A stretch of 64,000 bases of DNA from Klebsiella sp. BIGb0407 (GTDB lineage Bacteria > Pseudomonadota > Gammaproteobacteria > Enterobacterales > Enterobacteriaceae), in contig NZ_JANUEQ010000005.1 in NCBI RefSeq assembly GCF_024807845.1, positions 248,001 through 312,000 of the forward strand. Direction: 5' to 3'. Below are positions 30,405 through 39,644 of the stretch, one piece after another. The first letter of the stretch is position 1; each line of letters begins with the position of its first letter. The position numbers were made by a program, and so were the translations under genes. Below the pieces are notes generated by a model. It ran no database searches, was not told the origin of the DNA, and worked only from the letters and a program-made list of their open reading frames with translations.

Positions 30405-31074
30405 TATTTTCCTTAAGTAAATAGCCTACACCACGAATGACATGAATGGTGACCCTTGCTTCTGACATTTCCAGGGAGCGACGGAGCCTGGAAATGTGCG
30501 AATCAAGAGAATTGGACTGAACATCCTCATCAAATCCATACACGCGTTCAATAAGCCATTCTCTTAGAACAGTCCTTCTTGCGCGAGTGCACAGAGCTTC
30601 AAGAACAAGCAGCTGTCGTCGGGGAAGTGCCAAAGGGATATCATCAACCTGAACATCGCGGTTACTGAAGTCAAAAGTCAGGTTAGCGATGGTGATTTTC
30701 GGAATACTGATTTTCGCGGGACGCCTTCCTATAGCACGGATCCTCGCCATCAGCTCTTCGAATGCGAAAGGTTTATTAAGGTAGTCATCAGCACCCAGAT
30801 CAAGACCTTCAATTCTGTCAGGAATTGATGATTTCCCGGTCAGAAATATAATAGGTAAATCCGCGTTCATTTTACGTATAAAAGGGACCAGTGAGGCACC
30901 ATCGCCGTCCGGTAGCTGTCTGTCGAGTAAAATTAAACTGTGCAAATCATCTTGTAATACGGCCTTCGCCATAGCAATAGACGAAACACTATCAGCAATC
31001 ATGCCTTCTTTTTCAAAGGCTTTGGTGAGGGCTGCGATCATTTCTGGTTCATCTTCGACAATCAATACACGCAT
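30391..31074 (-). CDS. OmpR-family response regulator
   Basis: 227 residues: a receiver domain with acidic pocket EDEP (residues 7-10), phospho-Asp in LILLDRQLPDGDG (about 51) and Lys in FLTGKSS, then a winged-helix DNA-binding domain (RRQLLVLEALCTRARRTVLR ... SHISRLRRSLE ... IHVIRGVGYLLKE). First gene of the pair with the sensor kinase. Divergent from the decayed outer-membrane gene at 31187. Confidence 0.93.
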   Translation of the reverse strand: MRVLIVEDEPEMIAALTKAFEKEGMIADSVSSIAMAKAVLQDDLHSLILLDRQLPDGDGASLVPFIRKMNADLPIIFLTGKSSIPDRIEGLDLGADDYLNKPFAFEELMARIRAIGRRPAKISIPKITIANLTFDFSNRDVQVDDIPLALPRRQLLVLEALCTRARRTVLREWLIERVYGFDEDVQSNSLDSHISRLRRSLEMSEARVTIHVIRGVGYLLKENNETA

Positions 31075-31186
31075 CTCTGATTCTCTAATTTTATTTTATA
31101 AAGAGAATAACACATCTTTTTTTTGCATGACGTAATGCTCAGGTAAGGTTCAATTGGCAAAGTATAAAAAACAAAGGAACGTTATA

Positions 31187-31538
31187 ATGAAAATATTGCT
31201 ACTTACTGCCATAACATTAGTGGCTTTTAATTCTCACGCTGCTTATGAGAGTCCTTTTATTTCAGATAGTTTCTTTAGTGTGTGGGGATGTGTTGGAATA
31301 AGCACTGGACCCTAAAGAGACTAAAAAAGAGTCATTAAAAAATCTTAATGAGAGAAAGTCATCGGCAATGATGAATCTTTCATAGATTGATTTAATGACA
31401 ACTTATTTTTTAACTGAAAGCATAAAACTTTCAATAGGTGTAAGAGTAACGCGCCTTTCAAATGCTATATATTACAGTCCTATGGTTGATGAGCGTTATA
31501 TGACATCTTTCTTTACTTCAGTTAGCTATAGTTTTTAA
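31187..31538 (+). pseudogene. Gutted MipA/OmpV-type outer-membrane gene
   Basis: Two ends survive. At 31187-31315 a 42-codon frame with AAAGGAAC before the ATG gives a clean signal peptide (MKILLLTAITLVAFNSHAA) and then runs out. At 31395-31538 another frame ends SNAIYYSPMVDERYMTSFF, then TSVSYSF, the C-terminal strands of MipA/OmpV proteins (typical: DSPMVD...GVSYRF, terminal Phe). A TAG at 31384 and missing central strands mean no barrel can be made. The short secreted 42-residue peptide could still be expressed. Confidence 0.6.
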
Positions 31539-31663
31539 TGTTATCTATCCGACCAAATTATAAATATCTGTAAAATGATATTTCAAGTTATCAGATAGAA
31601 CAGTTATCGTAAAAACATTCAATTACGTAACGCCTTATTGAATGTTAAAAAGAGAATATTAAG

Positions 31664-32773
31664 ATGAATAGAATATTGGTTACAGGTTCTACGGGTTTTC
31701 TTGGTGGAGCAATCGTTGCAGAATTAATAAAATCAGGAAAAACAGATAGCTTACTCTTATTAGCCCGAGGTGATTCATCAAATACTGCATTGAACCGCGT
31801 TAAACAGAATTTAATTAAGTTTGGCGTGGAACAGATTATTCTCGATAAACTGACATCATTGCATATTATTGAGGGTGATTTGTCAAAGGTTGAGTCGTTT
31901 TCCACTGATGAAAGATTGGACAGCGTAGAAAAAGTTATAAACTGTGCCGCTATTGCTTCATTTGGTAATAACCCAATGATTTGGAAGGTTAATGTTGAGG
32001 GAACATTTCAATTTGCCAGCCGCATGAGTCATGTTAAATCGCTTAAGCGGTTTATACATGTTGGTACTGCTATGTCATGTACCCCAATGCCAAATACGAA
32101 TATTATTGAAAATATGAGTTATACACTTAAAGAAAATCATCTTGTTGAATATACCTGGAGTAAAGCAACCATTGAGACAATGATGATAGAGAATTTGCCA
32201 AAGCTTCCTCTTGTTATTGCTCGTCCATCCATTGTTGTAGGGCATACACAATATGGATGTATTCCATCGGCAAGTATATTTTGGGTCTTTCGTATGGCAC
32301 ATAAGTTAGGGAAGTTTATGTGTAATCTGGACGATAGAGTTGATGTAATACCCGTTGATTATTGCGCCCAGGCAATCGTGAAGATTTCACAAGAACCCGT
32401 GCTGGAACATTCTATGTATCATATATCAGCTGGAAGTGACAGTAGTGTGAAATTTGCAGATATAGATCAGGCGATGGCAAAAGCTGCGGGCACGGCTCCG
32501 ATTAATAAAATATATAAAAAAGTAGATTATAAAGAATTATCGCGTGAGAAATCTAATTTTAAAAATTTATTTGGAAGTTGTAATGAGAAAATAGTTCTTA
32601 AAGCTATGAGTCTTTACGGAGGGTTTTCTAAAATGAACGTAGTTTTTGATAATGAAAAATTAATTAAACTAGGAATGCCACTATCACCAAAATTTACTGA
32701 TTATATCGATGTATGCCATCGTTCAGTTGAGGATAAAACGTTATCCGAGTTGATGGCCGTTGATTTTAAATAA
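31664..32773 (+). CDS. Extended SDR reductase, NAD_binding_4 (fatty acyl/thioester reductase-like)
   Basis: 369 residues. The start MNRILVTGSTGFLGGAIVAEL is an NAD(P) TGxxGxxG site, LLLARG follows as in thioester-reductase domains, then an active-site block GTAMSC...YTWSKATIE (YxxxK) and RPSIVVGHT. The pattern is closest to 'male sterility'/fatty acyl-CoA reductase and carboxylic-acid-reductase R domains, so reduction of an acyl thioester is possible; the substrate is unknown. The gene looks AT-rich with many ATA/TTA codons, unlike its neighbours, and is followed 59 bp later by a VirK-family gene. Probable horizontal acquisition. Confidence 0.7.
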   Translation: MNRILVTGSTGFLGGAIVAELIKSGKTDSLLLLARGDSSNTALNRVKQNLIKFGVEQIILDKLTSLHIIEGDLSKVESFSTDERLDSVEKVINCAAIASFGNNPMIWKVNVEGTFQFASRMSHVKSLKRFIHVGTAMSCTPMPNTNIIENMSYTLKENHLVEYTWSKATIETMMIENLPKLPLVIARPSIVVGHTQYGCIPSASIFWVFRMAHKLGKFMCNLDDRVDVIPVDYCAQAIVKISQEPVLEHSMYHISAGSDSSVKFADIDQAMAKAAGTAPINKIYKKVDYKELSREKSNFKNLFGSCNEKIVLKAMSLYGGFSKMNVVFDNEKLIKLGMPLSPKFTDYIDVCHRSVEDKTLSELMAVDFK

Positions 32774-32832
32774 TATACTGATTCAGGTTTAATAAAATTA
32801 TAAAGAAATTATTAAATTAATATGGCGAAGTG

Positions 32833-33798
32833 ATGAGTATAATTAAAAAGATAATATTAAAAAACTTACCTGAACATCCGTTTGGTCTCTTTTTTTCCTT
32901 ATCAAGAGGGACTCTTGTTCCGCATGATTTATGGATATCAAAGAGATTCAGGTTGAAATTTTTCCTTCGCGGTATGGTTATGCCGGTACTTACTTATCGT
33001 CTTCTAAAAATGATTACGCTACATCCTTATTATGAAAATATTCTTCTGACTCAACCTCGTCTGCCATGTCGTATTCATCGGCCTTATCTGAGCAATAAAT
33101 TGAGCGCAGAAAATGGTTTGAATGCGATCCTTCATCATTATGAAAGAATTAAGGCATTTCTTGATGATGATGATTTTTCACTTCACATCAGCGAGACAGG
33201 GCTTACCCTCGCTTGTCTGGAGGGAAAAGATGGAGAAACCTACACATTAAATTTTATTTCTACACATAAACTGGATCGAGAAGGTGAAGCGACTATTGTT
33301 TTAAAGGATCAAGCAGGCCATCTGCTTGCTGAAATAACCTTCACATTATGCTGCCGTTTGAACGAATACTCATTAATAATTGGAGGGATTCAAGGGTCTA
33401 ATTCTCAGGATGCTCAGCAACGCATACATAAAGCCACCAAAAATTTCCATGGTATTTTCCCTAAAAGGATCGTACTTGATACTTTGCGACTTTTATCACA
33501 ACTTATGAATGTGCAAAATATATATGCGGTAACAAATAAGACTCATGTATATAAATCTCTACGATATAATAATCGAAGGAAATATATACATGCTGATTAT
33601 GATTCTTTTTGGGAAGCTTCCGGGGGTTGTCAAATAATGGATGGATATTATCAATTGCCAATTATTCTTCAACGGAAAAGTATTGATGAGATAGTCAGCA
33701 AGAAAAGAGCTGAGTATCGCCGTAGGTACAATTTTATGGATGATATTAATATTCAGATAACAACACAGCTTACTCATAGTAAAAACACTCTGTTTTAG
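32833..33798 (+). CDS. VirK/YbjX family protein (DUF535)
   Basis: 321 residues from the ATG at 32833 (a GTG at 32830 is in frame). Family features: RFRLKFFLRGMVMPVLTYRL near the N-terminus, LPCRIHRPYL, LTLACLEGKDGETYTL, IIGGIQGSN, and the late block YKSLRYNNRRKYIHADYDSFW. VirK/YbjX proteins have been linked to virulence and envelope-peptide resistance in Shigella and Salmonella; biochemical function unknown. AT-rich like the SDR gene before it, with which it probably forms an operon. Confidence 0.82.
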   Translation: MSIIKKIILKNLPEHPFGLFFSLSRGTLVPHDLWISKRFRLKFFLRGMVMPVLTYRLLKMITLHPYYENILLTQPRLPCRIHRPYLSNKLSAENGLNAILHHYERIKAFLDDDDFSLHISETGLTLACLEGKDGETYTLNFISTHKLDREGEATIVLKDQAGHLLAEITFTLCCRLNEYSLIIGGIQGSNSQDAQQRIHKATKNFHGIFPKRIVLDTLRLLSQLMNVQNIYAVTNKTHVYKSLRYNNRRKYIHADYDSFWEASGGCQIMDGYYQLPIILQRKSIDEIVSKKRAEYRRRYNFMDDINIQITTQLTHSKNTLF

Positions 33799-33862
33799 AA
33801 TATCAAGAGTGTCCGGAACGAAAGGGGTATACTTATCTCCTTCGTTTGTCTGGGGAAAAAAT

Positions 33863-34435
33863 ATGTACACCGTTGGTATCTTCTGTGGTTCTTCTGAAGG
33901 CCTGTCTCCTGTTTACATGGAGTCGGCATCTCTTGTAGGTAAATGGCTGGCTGAAAACGGGATAGCTATCGTTTATGGCGGCGGACGTGTCGGCCTGATG
34001 GGCGCGGTGGCTGACTCCGCTCTTGCTCATGGAGGCCATGTCACTGGCGTTATGCCTAAATCCTTACTGGAACGTGAAATCGCTCATACCGGATTGTCTG
34101 ACCTTCAGGTGGTGGACAATATGCATGAGAGAAAAAGCCGTATGGCGGAATTATCCTCCAGTTTTATCGCCCTACCTGGCGGAGCCGGAACCGCAGAGGA
34201 AATATTTGAACAGTGGACCTGGGCGCAGCTCGGGATACATAACAAACCCTGTGCATTTATGAATATAAATCATTTTTATGATCCACTCAGAGTGATGGTG
34301 CAGCAAATGGTGAGTGAAGGTTTTATGAAGCAGGGATATGCAGATATGCTGCTATTTTCTGAAGATTTACCTGAAATTATCGAGTATTTCAAAGCCTATA
34401 CACCACCGGTTTCAAAGTGGACAACCCAGCCCTGA
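33863..34435 (+). CDS. LOG-family nucleotide 5'-monophosphate phosphoribohydrolase
   Basis: 190 residues from the ATG at 33863, preceded by GGGGAAAAAAT; the frame is open from 33809 but those residues are not family-like. MYTVGIFCGSS, YGGGRVGLMGAVAD and the signature PGGAGTAEE identify the LOG ('Lonely guy') group, which releases free bases from nucleoside monophosphates, including cytokinins in plant-associated organisms. Base composition returns to that of the core genome here, so it may not share origin with the two AT-rich genes just upstream. Confidence 0.88.
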   Translation: MYTVGIFCGSSEGLSPVYMESASLVGKWLAENGIAIVYGGGRVGLMGAVADSALAHGGHVTGVMPKSLLEREIAHTGLSDLQVVDNMHERKSRMAELSSSFIALPGGAGTAEEIFEQWTWAQLGIHNKPCAFMNINHFYDPLRVMVQQMVSEGFMKQGYADMLLFSEDLPEIIEYFKAYTPPVSKWTTQP

Positions 34436-34480
34436 AATCACCGTATCTGAGTCAAACTACACTCTGTAATTAGAACGAAC

Positions 34481-34513
34481 AGACTCTTTGGGGAAGGTAT
34501 CCGTAAAGAGTCT
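34481..34513. terminator. Hairpin between LOG gene and MFS gene
   Basis: 9-bp stem AGACTCTTT / AAAGAGTCT with a 15-nt loop between convergent genes; it overlaps the MFS stop. Probable shared terminator, no long T-run. Confidence 0.5.
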
Positions 34514-35723
34514 AACCCGCCTGGATACCAATTTGCTTAATACGTTTTTGCAATGCCAGTGACAACGCAATGCTCACTGCCGCCATAGTAATCAATGTCA
34601 TCATAAGTACCTCTGCGCCAAAGTGCTCAAATATCATTGCAGAAAGGATAGGTGTTGCTCCCTGGGCTATCAGAGAGGGGCGAGCGATTCTACCCATGAC
34701 AATGGCAAATTCCTCTGGCTTGAGGATAGCAAGGGGCAAAGTACCGCGGACGATAGAACGTAACCCATTCCCGCATCCGTACACAATAACGGCAATAATA
34801 GCGTGTTCTGGAAATAGAGCGATTAACAGTAAACCAATAAATACAAACACGACGGAAATCAGTAACGAAGTCACAGGATGTTTGAACTTAATAACAATAT
34901 CTATGGCACGTGCGGCGACTTGGCTTGGGCCAATAAAAACGGTAATACCCACTGCCGCAGCTAAAGAAAGACCACCATCTTGTAAAATATCAATGAGTTG
35001 TATCGAAATTACCGTCATGATAATCGCTGCCAGCATGAATATTGTCGACATTAATAAATAGATTTTCTTATCAACGGTGATGGGAACATCTTCATGGCGT
35101 GAATTCTGCGTGATCGTGGCCGTTTTTGATGCCGCAGGAAGTGAAATTTTGTAGATGGGCCAGATGGTTAGGATAAGTACTGCTGCCCAAACCAGACATG
35201 TCATACGCCACCCTATATGGGTCACGCCATAGGCTAATAAAGGCCAGACAAGCGCAGTACAGAATCCTGAAATCAACGTTACCGTCATGATGGCGGTTTT
35301 AGCACTCTTACCATAACTATTGCCGAGTACCGCATACAGCGCATCGTAAAGCCCCATCGCCATCGCAACGCCGAATATCATCCACGCAAAAATAAACCAC
35401 GGCAGGCTATGTGTGCAGGCGATAATGATTAAGCCAAGTGCGGTTACGATGCCGCTCCAGGCAAGAATTTCACGACCACCATAACGCTTAATGCATTTTC
35501 CAATCCATGGCAGTAACAGCCCTGAGATAAATATCCCCAGCGACAGACCACCGTAGACCCACTGCCTCGACCATCCAGTTTCTTCCATGATGGGGCGCGC
35601 CAGAACGGAAAGAAGAAAGAAGGAACCGCCCCAGACTAATATTTGTGCAATGCCAATTAAAAGGATTGCTAGAGCAGTGGGACGGTTTTGGATTTTTGGT
35701 GAGGCTGGTTTTTTCAAATACAT
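34512..35723 (-). CDS. MFS transporter, substrate unknown
   Basis: 403 residues with 12 hydrophobic helices in two halves separated by a cytoplasmic loop near residues 195-215 (ASKTATITQNSRHEDVP). Signature-like GKCIKRYGGREILAWSG after helix 2 is an MFS A-motif variant. The overall pattern resembles DHA/oxalate-formate-type porters, but I cannot name a substrate. Single gene; its start region faces the end of araC 124 bp away on the same strand, so it may be read from its own promoter. Confidence 0.8.
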   Translation of the reverse strand: MYLKKPASPKIQNRPTALAILLIGIAQILVWGGSFFLLSVLARPIMEETGWSRQWVYGGLSLGIFISGLLLPWIGKCIKRYGGREILAWSGIVTALGLIIIACTHSLPWFIFAWMIFGVAMAMGLYDALYAVLGNSYGKSAKTAIMTVTLISGFCTALVWPLLAYGVTHIGWRMTCLVWAAVLILTIWPIYKISLPAASKTATITQNSRHEDVPITVDKKIYLLMSTIFMLAAIIMTVISIQLIDILQDGGLSLAAAVGITVFIGPSQVAARAIDIVIKFKHPVTSLLISVVFVFIGLLLIALFPEHAIIAVIVYGCGNGLRSIVRGTLPLAILKPEEFAIVMGRIARPSLIAQGATPILSAMIFEHFGAEVLMMTLITMAAVSIALSLALQKRIKQIGIQAG

Positions 35724-35846
35724 AAAGAATGATGCAGCTTATAAGCAAGATTTCACGATACTGTTTGTATTGCTGTTAAAACGAGTATCACCATAGCGCA
35801 AGTAGACATGATTTCAATATTCATTGAAAGCGAGGAAAATTCACTA

Positions 35847-36707
35847 TTAGTTATTATTCAATGAGTGGCATCCTGCCCGAAACTCGCTCGGACTCGTCCC
35901 GGTACATTTTTTAAATACCCGGGAAAAATAGAGCTGGTCTTCAAAACCAAGGTTATAGCCTACGCTGGCAATTGTCATCTGAGTGGTACTCAGTAATAAC
36001 TTAGCCTGACTAATGCGCTGATCTTCGCGCCAGCTCAGGATACTGACCCCTAACTGCTGGCGAAAAAGATGCGAAAGGTGCGAGGCAGAGAGGTGAACAT
36101 GCTCAGCGACACTTGCGATATCAAAGTGGCTGTCCGTCAGATGGTCACTGATATAATGGCAGGCATCACGCACGCGGCTATCCAGGGGAGGCTGATGTGG
36201 CATATTTAACGAAGCCATGCGGCGCAGTAATAACTGCTCCATTAGATTGATCGCGAGTAACTCGGTATAACGCCCTTCAGTCTGACTGGCATCAATAATC
36301 TGTAGTAAAAATGAATAGAAATCATCCAGTTGGTTTTTGTCCGGACGATAAAATCCAGTTTGTGAAAAAAGCGTCGTCCAGTTTAACCACTCCTGCCAGT
36401 AAGCGCGCGGGCGAAAATAAACCCACTGGTGATACCACTCTTTGCTTTCCGGCTCGCGACCATAATGGTGAATTTCACCCGGAGGGAACAGCAACATGTC
36501 GCCGGGCTGGCAGATAAAACTCTGTTCTTTATTTTTAATAATTCCCGAGCCACGAATCGTTAAATTAAGAATATAACCTTTAATTCCCAGCGGGCGGTCG
36601 ATAAAAAAATCCAGCGGACCATCGGCCTCTATAGAGGTTAAGCCTGCAACCAGATGGGCATTAAATGAGTAACCGGGTAATAGCGGGTCAGGCTGTACTT
36701 CAGTCAT
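35847..36707 (-). CDS. araC: AraC, arabinose-type regulator
   Basis: 286 residues from the ATG at 36707 (E. coli 292). N-terminal [19 protein letters not shown] is nearly identical to E. coli AraC. The arabinose-contact positions Pro8, Thr24 and Arg38 (FFIDRPLG), the HHYGR and WYHQWVYF blocks, and the two C-terminal HTH motifs ([41 protein letters not shown]) are present. The ATG lies inside the end of a second AraC-like gene (8-bp overlap), so the two are coupled. No araBAD is in the window: here it is the last gene of a permease/GH42 operon. Confidence 0.9.
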   Translation of the reverse strand: MTEVQPDPLLPGYSFNAHLVAGLTSIEADGPLDFFIDRPLGIKGYILNLTIRGSGIIKNKEQSFICQPGDMLLFPPGEIHHYGREPESKEWYHQWVYFRPRAYWQEWLNWTTLFSQTGFYRPDKNQLDDFYSFLLQIIDASQTEGRYTELLAINLMEQLLLRRMASLNMPHQPPLDSRVRDACHYISDHLTDSHFDIASVAEHVHLSASHLSHLFRQQLGVSILSWREDQRISQAKLLLSTTQMTIASVGYNLGFEDQLYFSRVFKKCTGTSPSEFRAGCHSLNNN

Positions 36708-37587
36708 TACAAGGGTATTCCTGTATCTCAGTATAGCGTTTACGGTATTCACCCGGCGGAATGCCATTATGCTTACGAAAGATCCGCGTGAAATAGACCG
36801 GGTCACCGTATCCTATCGATAAGGCTATTTTATTGAGCGGAAGCGAAGTGGTTTGAATCAGCCATTTTGCCCGATTAATACGTTGTGCTTCACGCCAGGC
36901 ATAGACGGTTTGCCCTAGCTCATTTTTAAACAGATGCGCCAGTCGTGAAGGAGAAATAAAAACCATTGCTGCGAGCGTCTCAATTTTAATCTCCTGGGCG
37001 ATATGCTCGTTGAGATAGTCGCAAACAGTATTAATTCGCGGGTCATGGGCATGACGATTACTGACCGGCTGCTGTTGAAAACAGGTCAGGATCAGGCGTT
37101 CCAGGGCGTTCATTGCCAGCGCTTCAGACAGCGGTTCGGAAGCTGAACTCTGGTGGATAACTTCATAAAACAGATCGCACAGGTGCTGAAATTGTGCAGG
37201 ATCGCTAATCGTTGTTTTACTGATGCCGTGAATCGTTTTATCCCATTTCAGCCAGTCTATCCAGTAGGGGCGAGGGATAAAATAAATCCATAAATGATCC
37301 CAGTGCTCGCTGTGTTCGTCCCGGCCATAGTGCTGTGCCACGGCGGGAGGGAAGAGCAATAGATCGTTTTCGCGAAACAGCAGAGAGCCATCAGCCGTTT
37401 TGGCACAAGCCTGACCGCGCAGGGTGAGATTGATAATGTATCCTTTCATTCCTTGCGGGCGGTTAATGTAGTAATCCAGCTTTGAACCACGGGTTATGGG
37501 GGTAAAACCTGCGACCACCCAGGCGTTGAAGGTGAAGGTCTTCATCAAAGGCGAGAAACTCAGTAAATCATTAATATTCAGTTCCAT
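36700..37587 (-). CDS. Second AraC-like regulator, paralogue of the next gene
   Basis: 295 residues with the same two-domain plan as AraC but clearly diverged: [12 protein letters not shown] (Thr24 equivalent), [20 protein letters not shown] (Arg38 equivalent), [18 protein letters not shown], and C-terminal HTHs [20 protein letters not shown] and [20 protein letters not shown]. The retained sugar-pocket positions suggest it binds arabinose or a related pentoside. Follows the GH42 gene by 29 bp and overlaps araC. A tandem duplication with specialisation is the simplest reading. Confidence 0.88.
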   Translation of the reverse strand: MELNINDLLSFSPLMKTFTFNAWVVAGFTPITRGSKLDYYINRPQGMKGYIINLTLRGQACAKTADGSLLFRENDLLLFPPAVAQHYGRDEHSEHWDHLWIYFIPRPYWIDWLKWDKTIHGISKTTISDPAQFQHLCDLFYEVIHQSSASEPLSEALAMNALERLILTCFQQQPVSNRHAHDPRINTVCDYLNEHIAQEIKIETLAAMVFISPSRLAHLFKNELGQTVYAWREAQRINRAKWLIQTTSLPLNKIALSIGYGDPVYFTRIFRKHNGIPPGEYRKRYTEIQEYPCND

Positions 37588-37616
37588 AGCTTACCCGCCT
37601 GAGTGCCGCAGTTTGA

Positions 37617-39626
37617 TTAACTTTCGATGATGCTAAATTCCCAGGCATTGAGATGTAATGCCTGGCCGTTGCTCACCTTATCCCCGCTTAATAACGCGGT
37701 TCCCGCCGTTTCGCTGCTAAAATTCAGCGGTTCAGCAGAGTAGTTAAATAAGAAATTCACGCAGTTGCCGTCACGATTTCTCATTTTCTTCACGATAAGG
37801 GGATAGTGATAGGCTGAAGTACGTGAATTTAACGCCAGATCCGTAGTGAGTAGATCGAATAGCTGACTGACCAGCGCTTTTTGTGGCAAGAAACCAACAT
37901 AAATTGCACGTCCCAACCCATAATTTGCATCGGTGGCTGCCGCATACTCGCCCCATGCCGGATGCTGATAACGTAATAGCGTACGGGTGCCAGCATCTGG
38001 GGTCAGTAACTCCATCCACAGTTCTGCCTGGTTATCCTGACTGCAATCCAGAGCCGCATGGCATGAACTCACTGTAGTCTCTTCCGGCAAGGAGAATTGA
38101 CTGTAGCTGACGCCGCAAGCCTGATGCAAGATACCCGGTTGCGTACTGCTGCGCACCTTCACATTTTCATCGCTAAAGCCTGATTTAAAGCCAATCAGTG
38201 CTCTGCCGCCCTGTTCAATATAGGCATTGATTCGAGCCAGTAAGCCATCATCAGCGGCATAGAGTCCGGGGATAATCAGAGTGCGGTAGCGTGCTGTCTC
38301 TGCATTTACATCATGGATGATATCGACGCTGATATTATGGTCGTAAAGCGCATCGTGGAAACGGCGGAAAATATCGTTATAGATATTGCCCTGTGCCTCT
38401 CCCGGACGGAACTGGTTCAGCGCATCCATCGCCTCATTGCTTACCAGTATCGCGACGTCATTCTCTGCACGTAACTCTGCGAGCCGTGGCGACAGGCGGG
38501 CGAAATCAGCCCCGATAGTGGTCGCTTCCTGCCAGGTCGGGTTACGTGAAAAATCGTGGCTTAGCAGTCCCTTCCAGTAAGTTTCAAAGGAGTTATGGAT
38601 AGAGTGCCAGTGCCAGTAGGACACCATTGATGCCCCGGAAGCGACATGGCTAAAAGCTTGCAGACGTAGCTGACCCGGGAAAGGCGTCCACTGGGCGAAG
38701 CCCTGTGCCTGAGTTTCCAGTACGAAGTAGTTTTTGCCTTGTTTTAACGACCGGGTGATTGCGCCGCCAAAGGAAATTTCGCGCCCTGTCAGATGCTTCT
38801 GGCTGGGGTGATAGATATCGACCCCAGCAATATCTAACGTCCTGGCTGCTGCAAAGTGATCGACGCGCGGCTGTACGCCGTAGGAATAACCCCGCCATTC
38901 AAAATCGAAGTTATGGGTCACGAATTGCTCAGGCTTTGCATATTCACGAACAATTTCTGCCTGCCAGGCCAGATACTCAGTCACTTGCTGGCGCTGGTAG
39001 CGAGAAAACGCGCAGGCCAGACTAGCATTAATGGTATTTTCGACCGGCGGAAAATCCTGCCAGTTATCGATACGATTACTCCAGTAGTCGAGACCGAAAT
39101 CTTTATTTAGCTGTGCAATATCGGGGTATTGCTCTTGCAGGCTACGGACGAAACCTTCCTGCATATAACGGCCAATATTATCGTAATGCTTGGTTTCGTT
39201 ATCCAGCTGCCAGCCGATAATAGCCGGATGGTGCTGCACATGATTCATCAGAGTACGGATAATCTTTTCGGCATAGCGACGAAAAGTCGGATTGACGATA
39301 TCCATAATCTGGCGAGGGCCATATTTTTGCTGGCCGGCAACAGTGGTAACCAAAATGTCCGGGTGTTTAGCGGCCAGCCATGCCGGAACAGCGTAGGTTG
39401 GCGTACCTATAATGACCGCAATCCCGGCAGCATGCATCGCGTTCAGTACCCGGTCGATATGGTAAAAATTATACTCGCCTTCTTGTGGTTCCAGCGTACT
39501 CCAGGTGGACTCTGCAATACGTACTACGTTAATCCCCGTTTCGAGCATTAAAGCGATATCTTTTTCCAGTCGGTCTTCCGGCATATACTCATCATAATAT
39601 GCGACACCATAATATAAATCAGACAT
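37617..39626 (-). CDS. GH42 beta-galactosidase / arabinopyranosidase
   Basis: 669 residues from the second ATG (AAGGAGG is 8 bp upstream; the first ATG at 39632 is too close). A TIM barrel with acid/base Glu in GWQLDNETKHYDN and nucleophile Glu in YFVLETQAQGFAQW, the trimerisation domain (VAILVSNEAM...; LIIPGLYAADDGL), and a beta-sandwich tail. GH42 enzymes cleave beta-galactosides and often alpha-L-arabinopyranosides. No signal peptide, so cytoplasmic: substrates arrive by the LacY-like permease 18 bp upstream. The AraC pair downstream points to arabinose-containing substrates. Confidence 0.92.
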   Translation of the reverse strand: MSDLYYGVAYYDEYMPEDRLEKDIALMLETGINVVRIAESTWSTLEPQEGEYNFYHIDRVLNAMHAAGIAVIIGTPTYAVPAWLAAKHPDILVTTVAGQQKYGPRQIMDIVNPTFRRYAEKIIRTLMNHVQHHPAIIGWQLDNETKHYDNIGRYMQEGFVRSLQEQYPDIAQLNKDFGLDYWSNRIDNWQDFPPVENTINASLACAFSRYQRQQVTEYLAWQAEIVREYAKPEQFVTHNFDFEWRGYSYGVQPRVDHFAAARTLDIAGVDIYHPSQKHLTGREISFGGAITRSLKQGKNYFVLETQAQGFAQWTPFPGQLRLQAFSHVASGASMVSYWHWHSIHNSFETYWKGLLSHDFSRNPTWQEATTIGADFARLSPRLAELRAENDVAILVSNEAMDALNQFRPGEAQGNIYNDIFRRFHDALYDHNISVDIIHDVNAETARYRTLIIPGLYAADDGLLARINAYIEQGGRALIGFKSGFSDENVKVRSSTQPGILHQACGVSYSQFSLPEETTVSSCHAALDCSQDNQAELWMELLTPDAGTRTLLRYQHPAWGEYAAATDANYGLGRAIYVGFLPQKALVSQLFDLLTTDLALNSRTSAYHYPLIVKKMRNRDGNCVNFLFNYSAEPLNFSSETAGTALLSGDKVSNGQALHLNAWEFSIIES

Positions 39627-39644
39627 AAACATTACCTCCTTAAA

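Noticed and set aside
36708-36806. 33-residue extension of AraC
   Set aside because: It lies inside the coding sequence of the overlapping AraC paralogue and lacks similarity to AraC.
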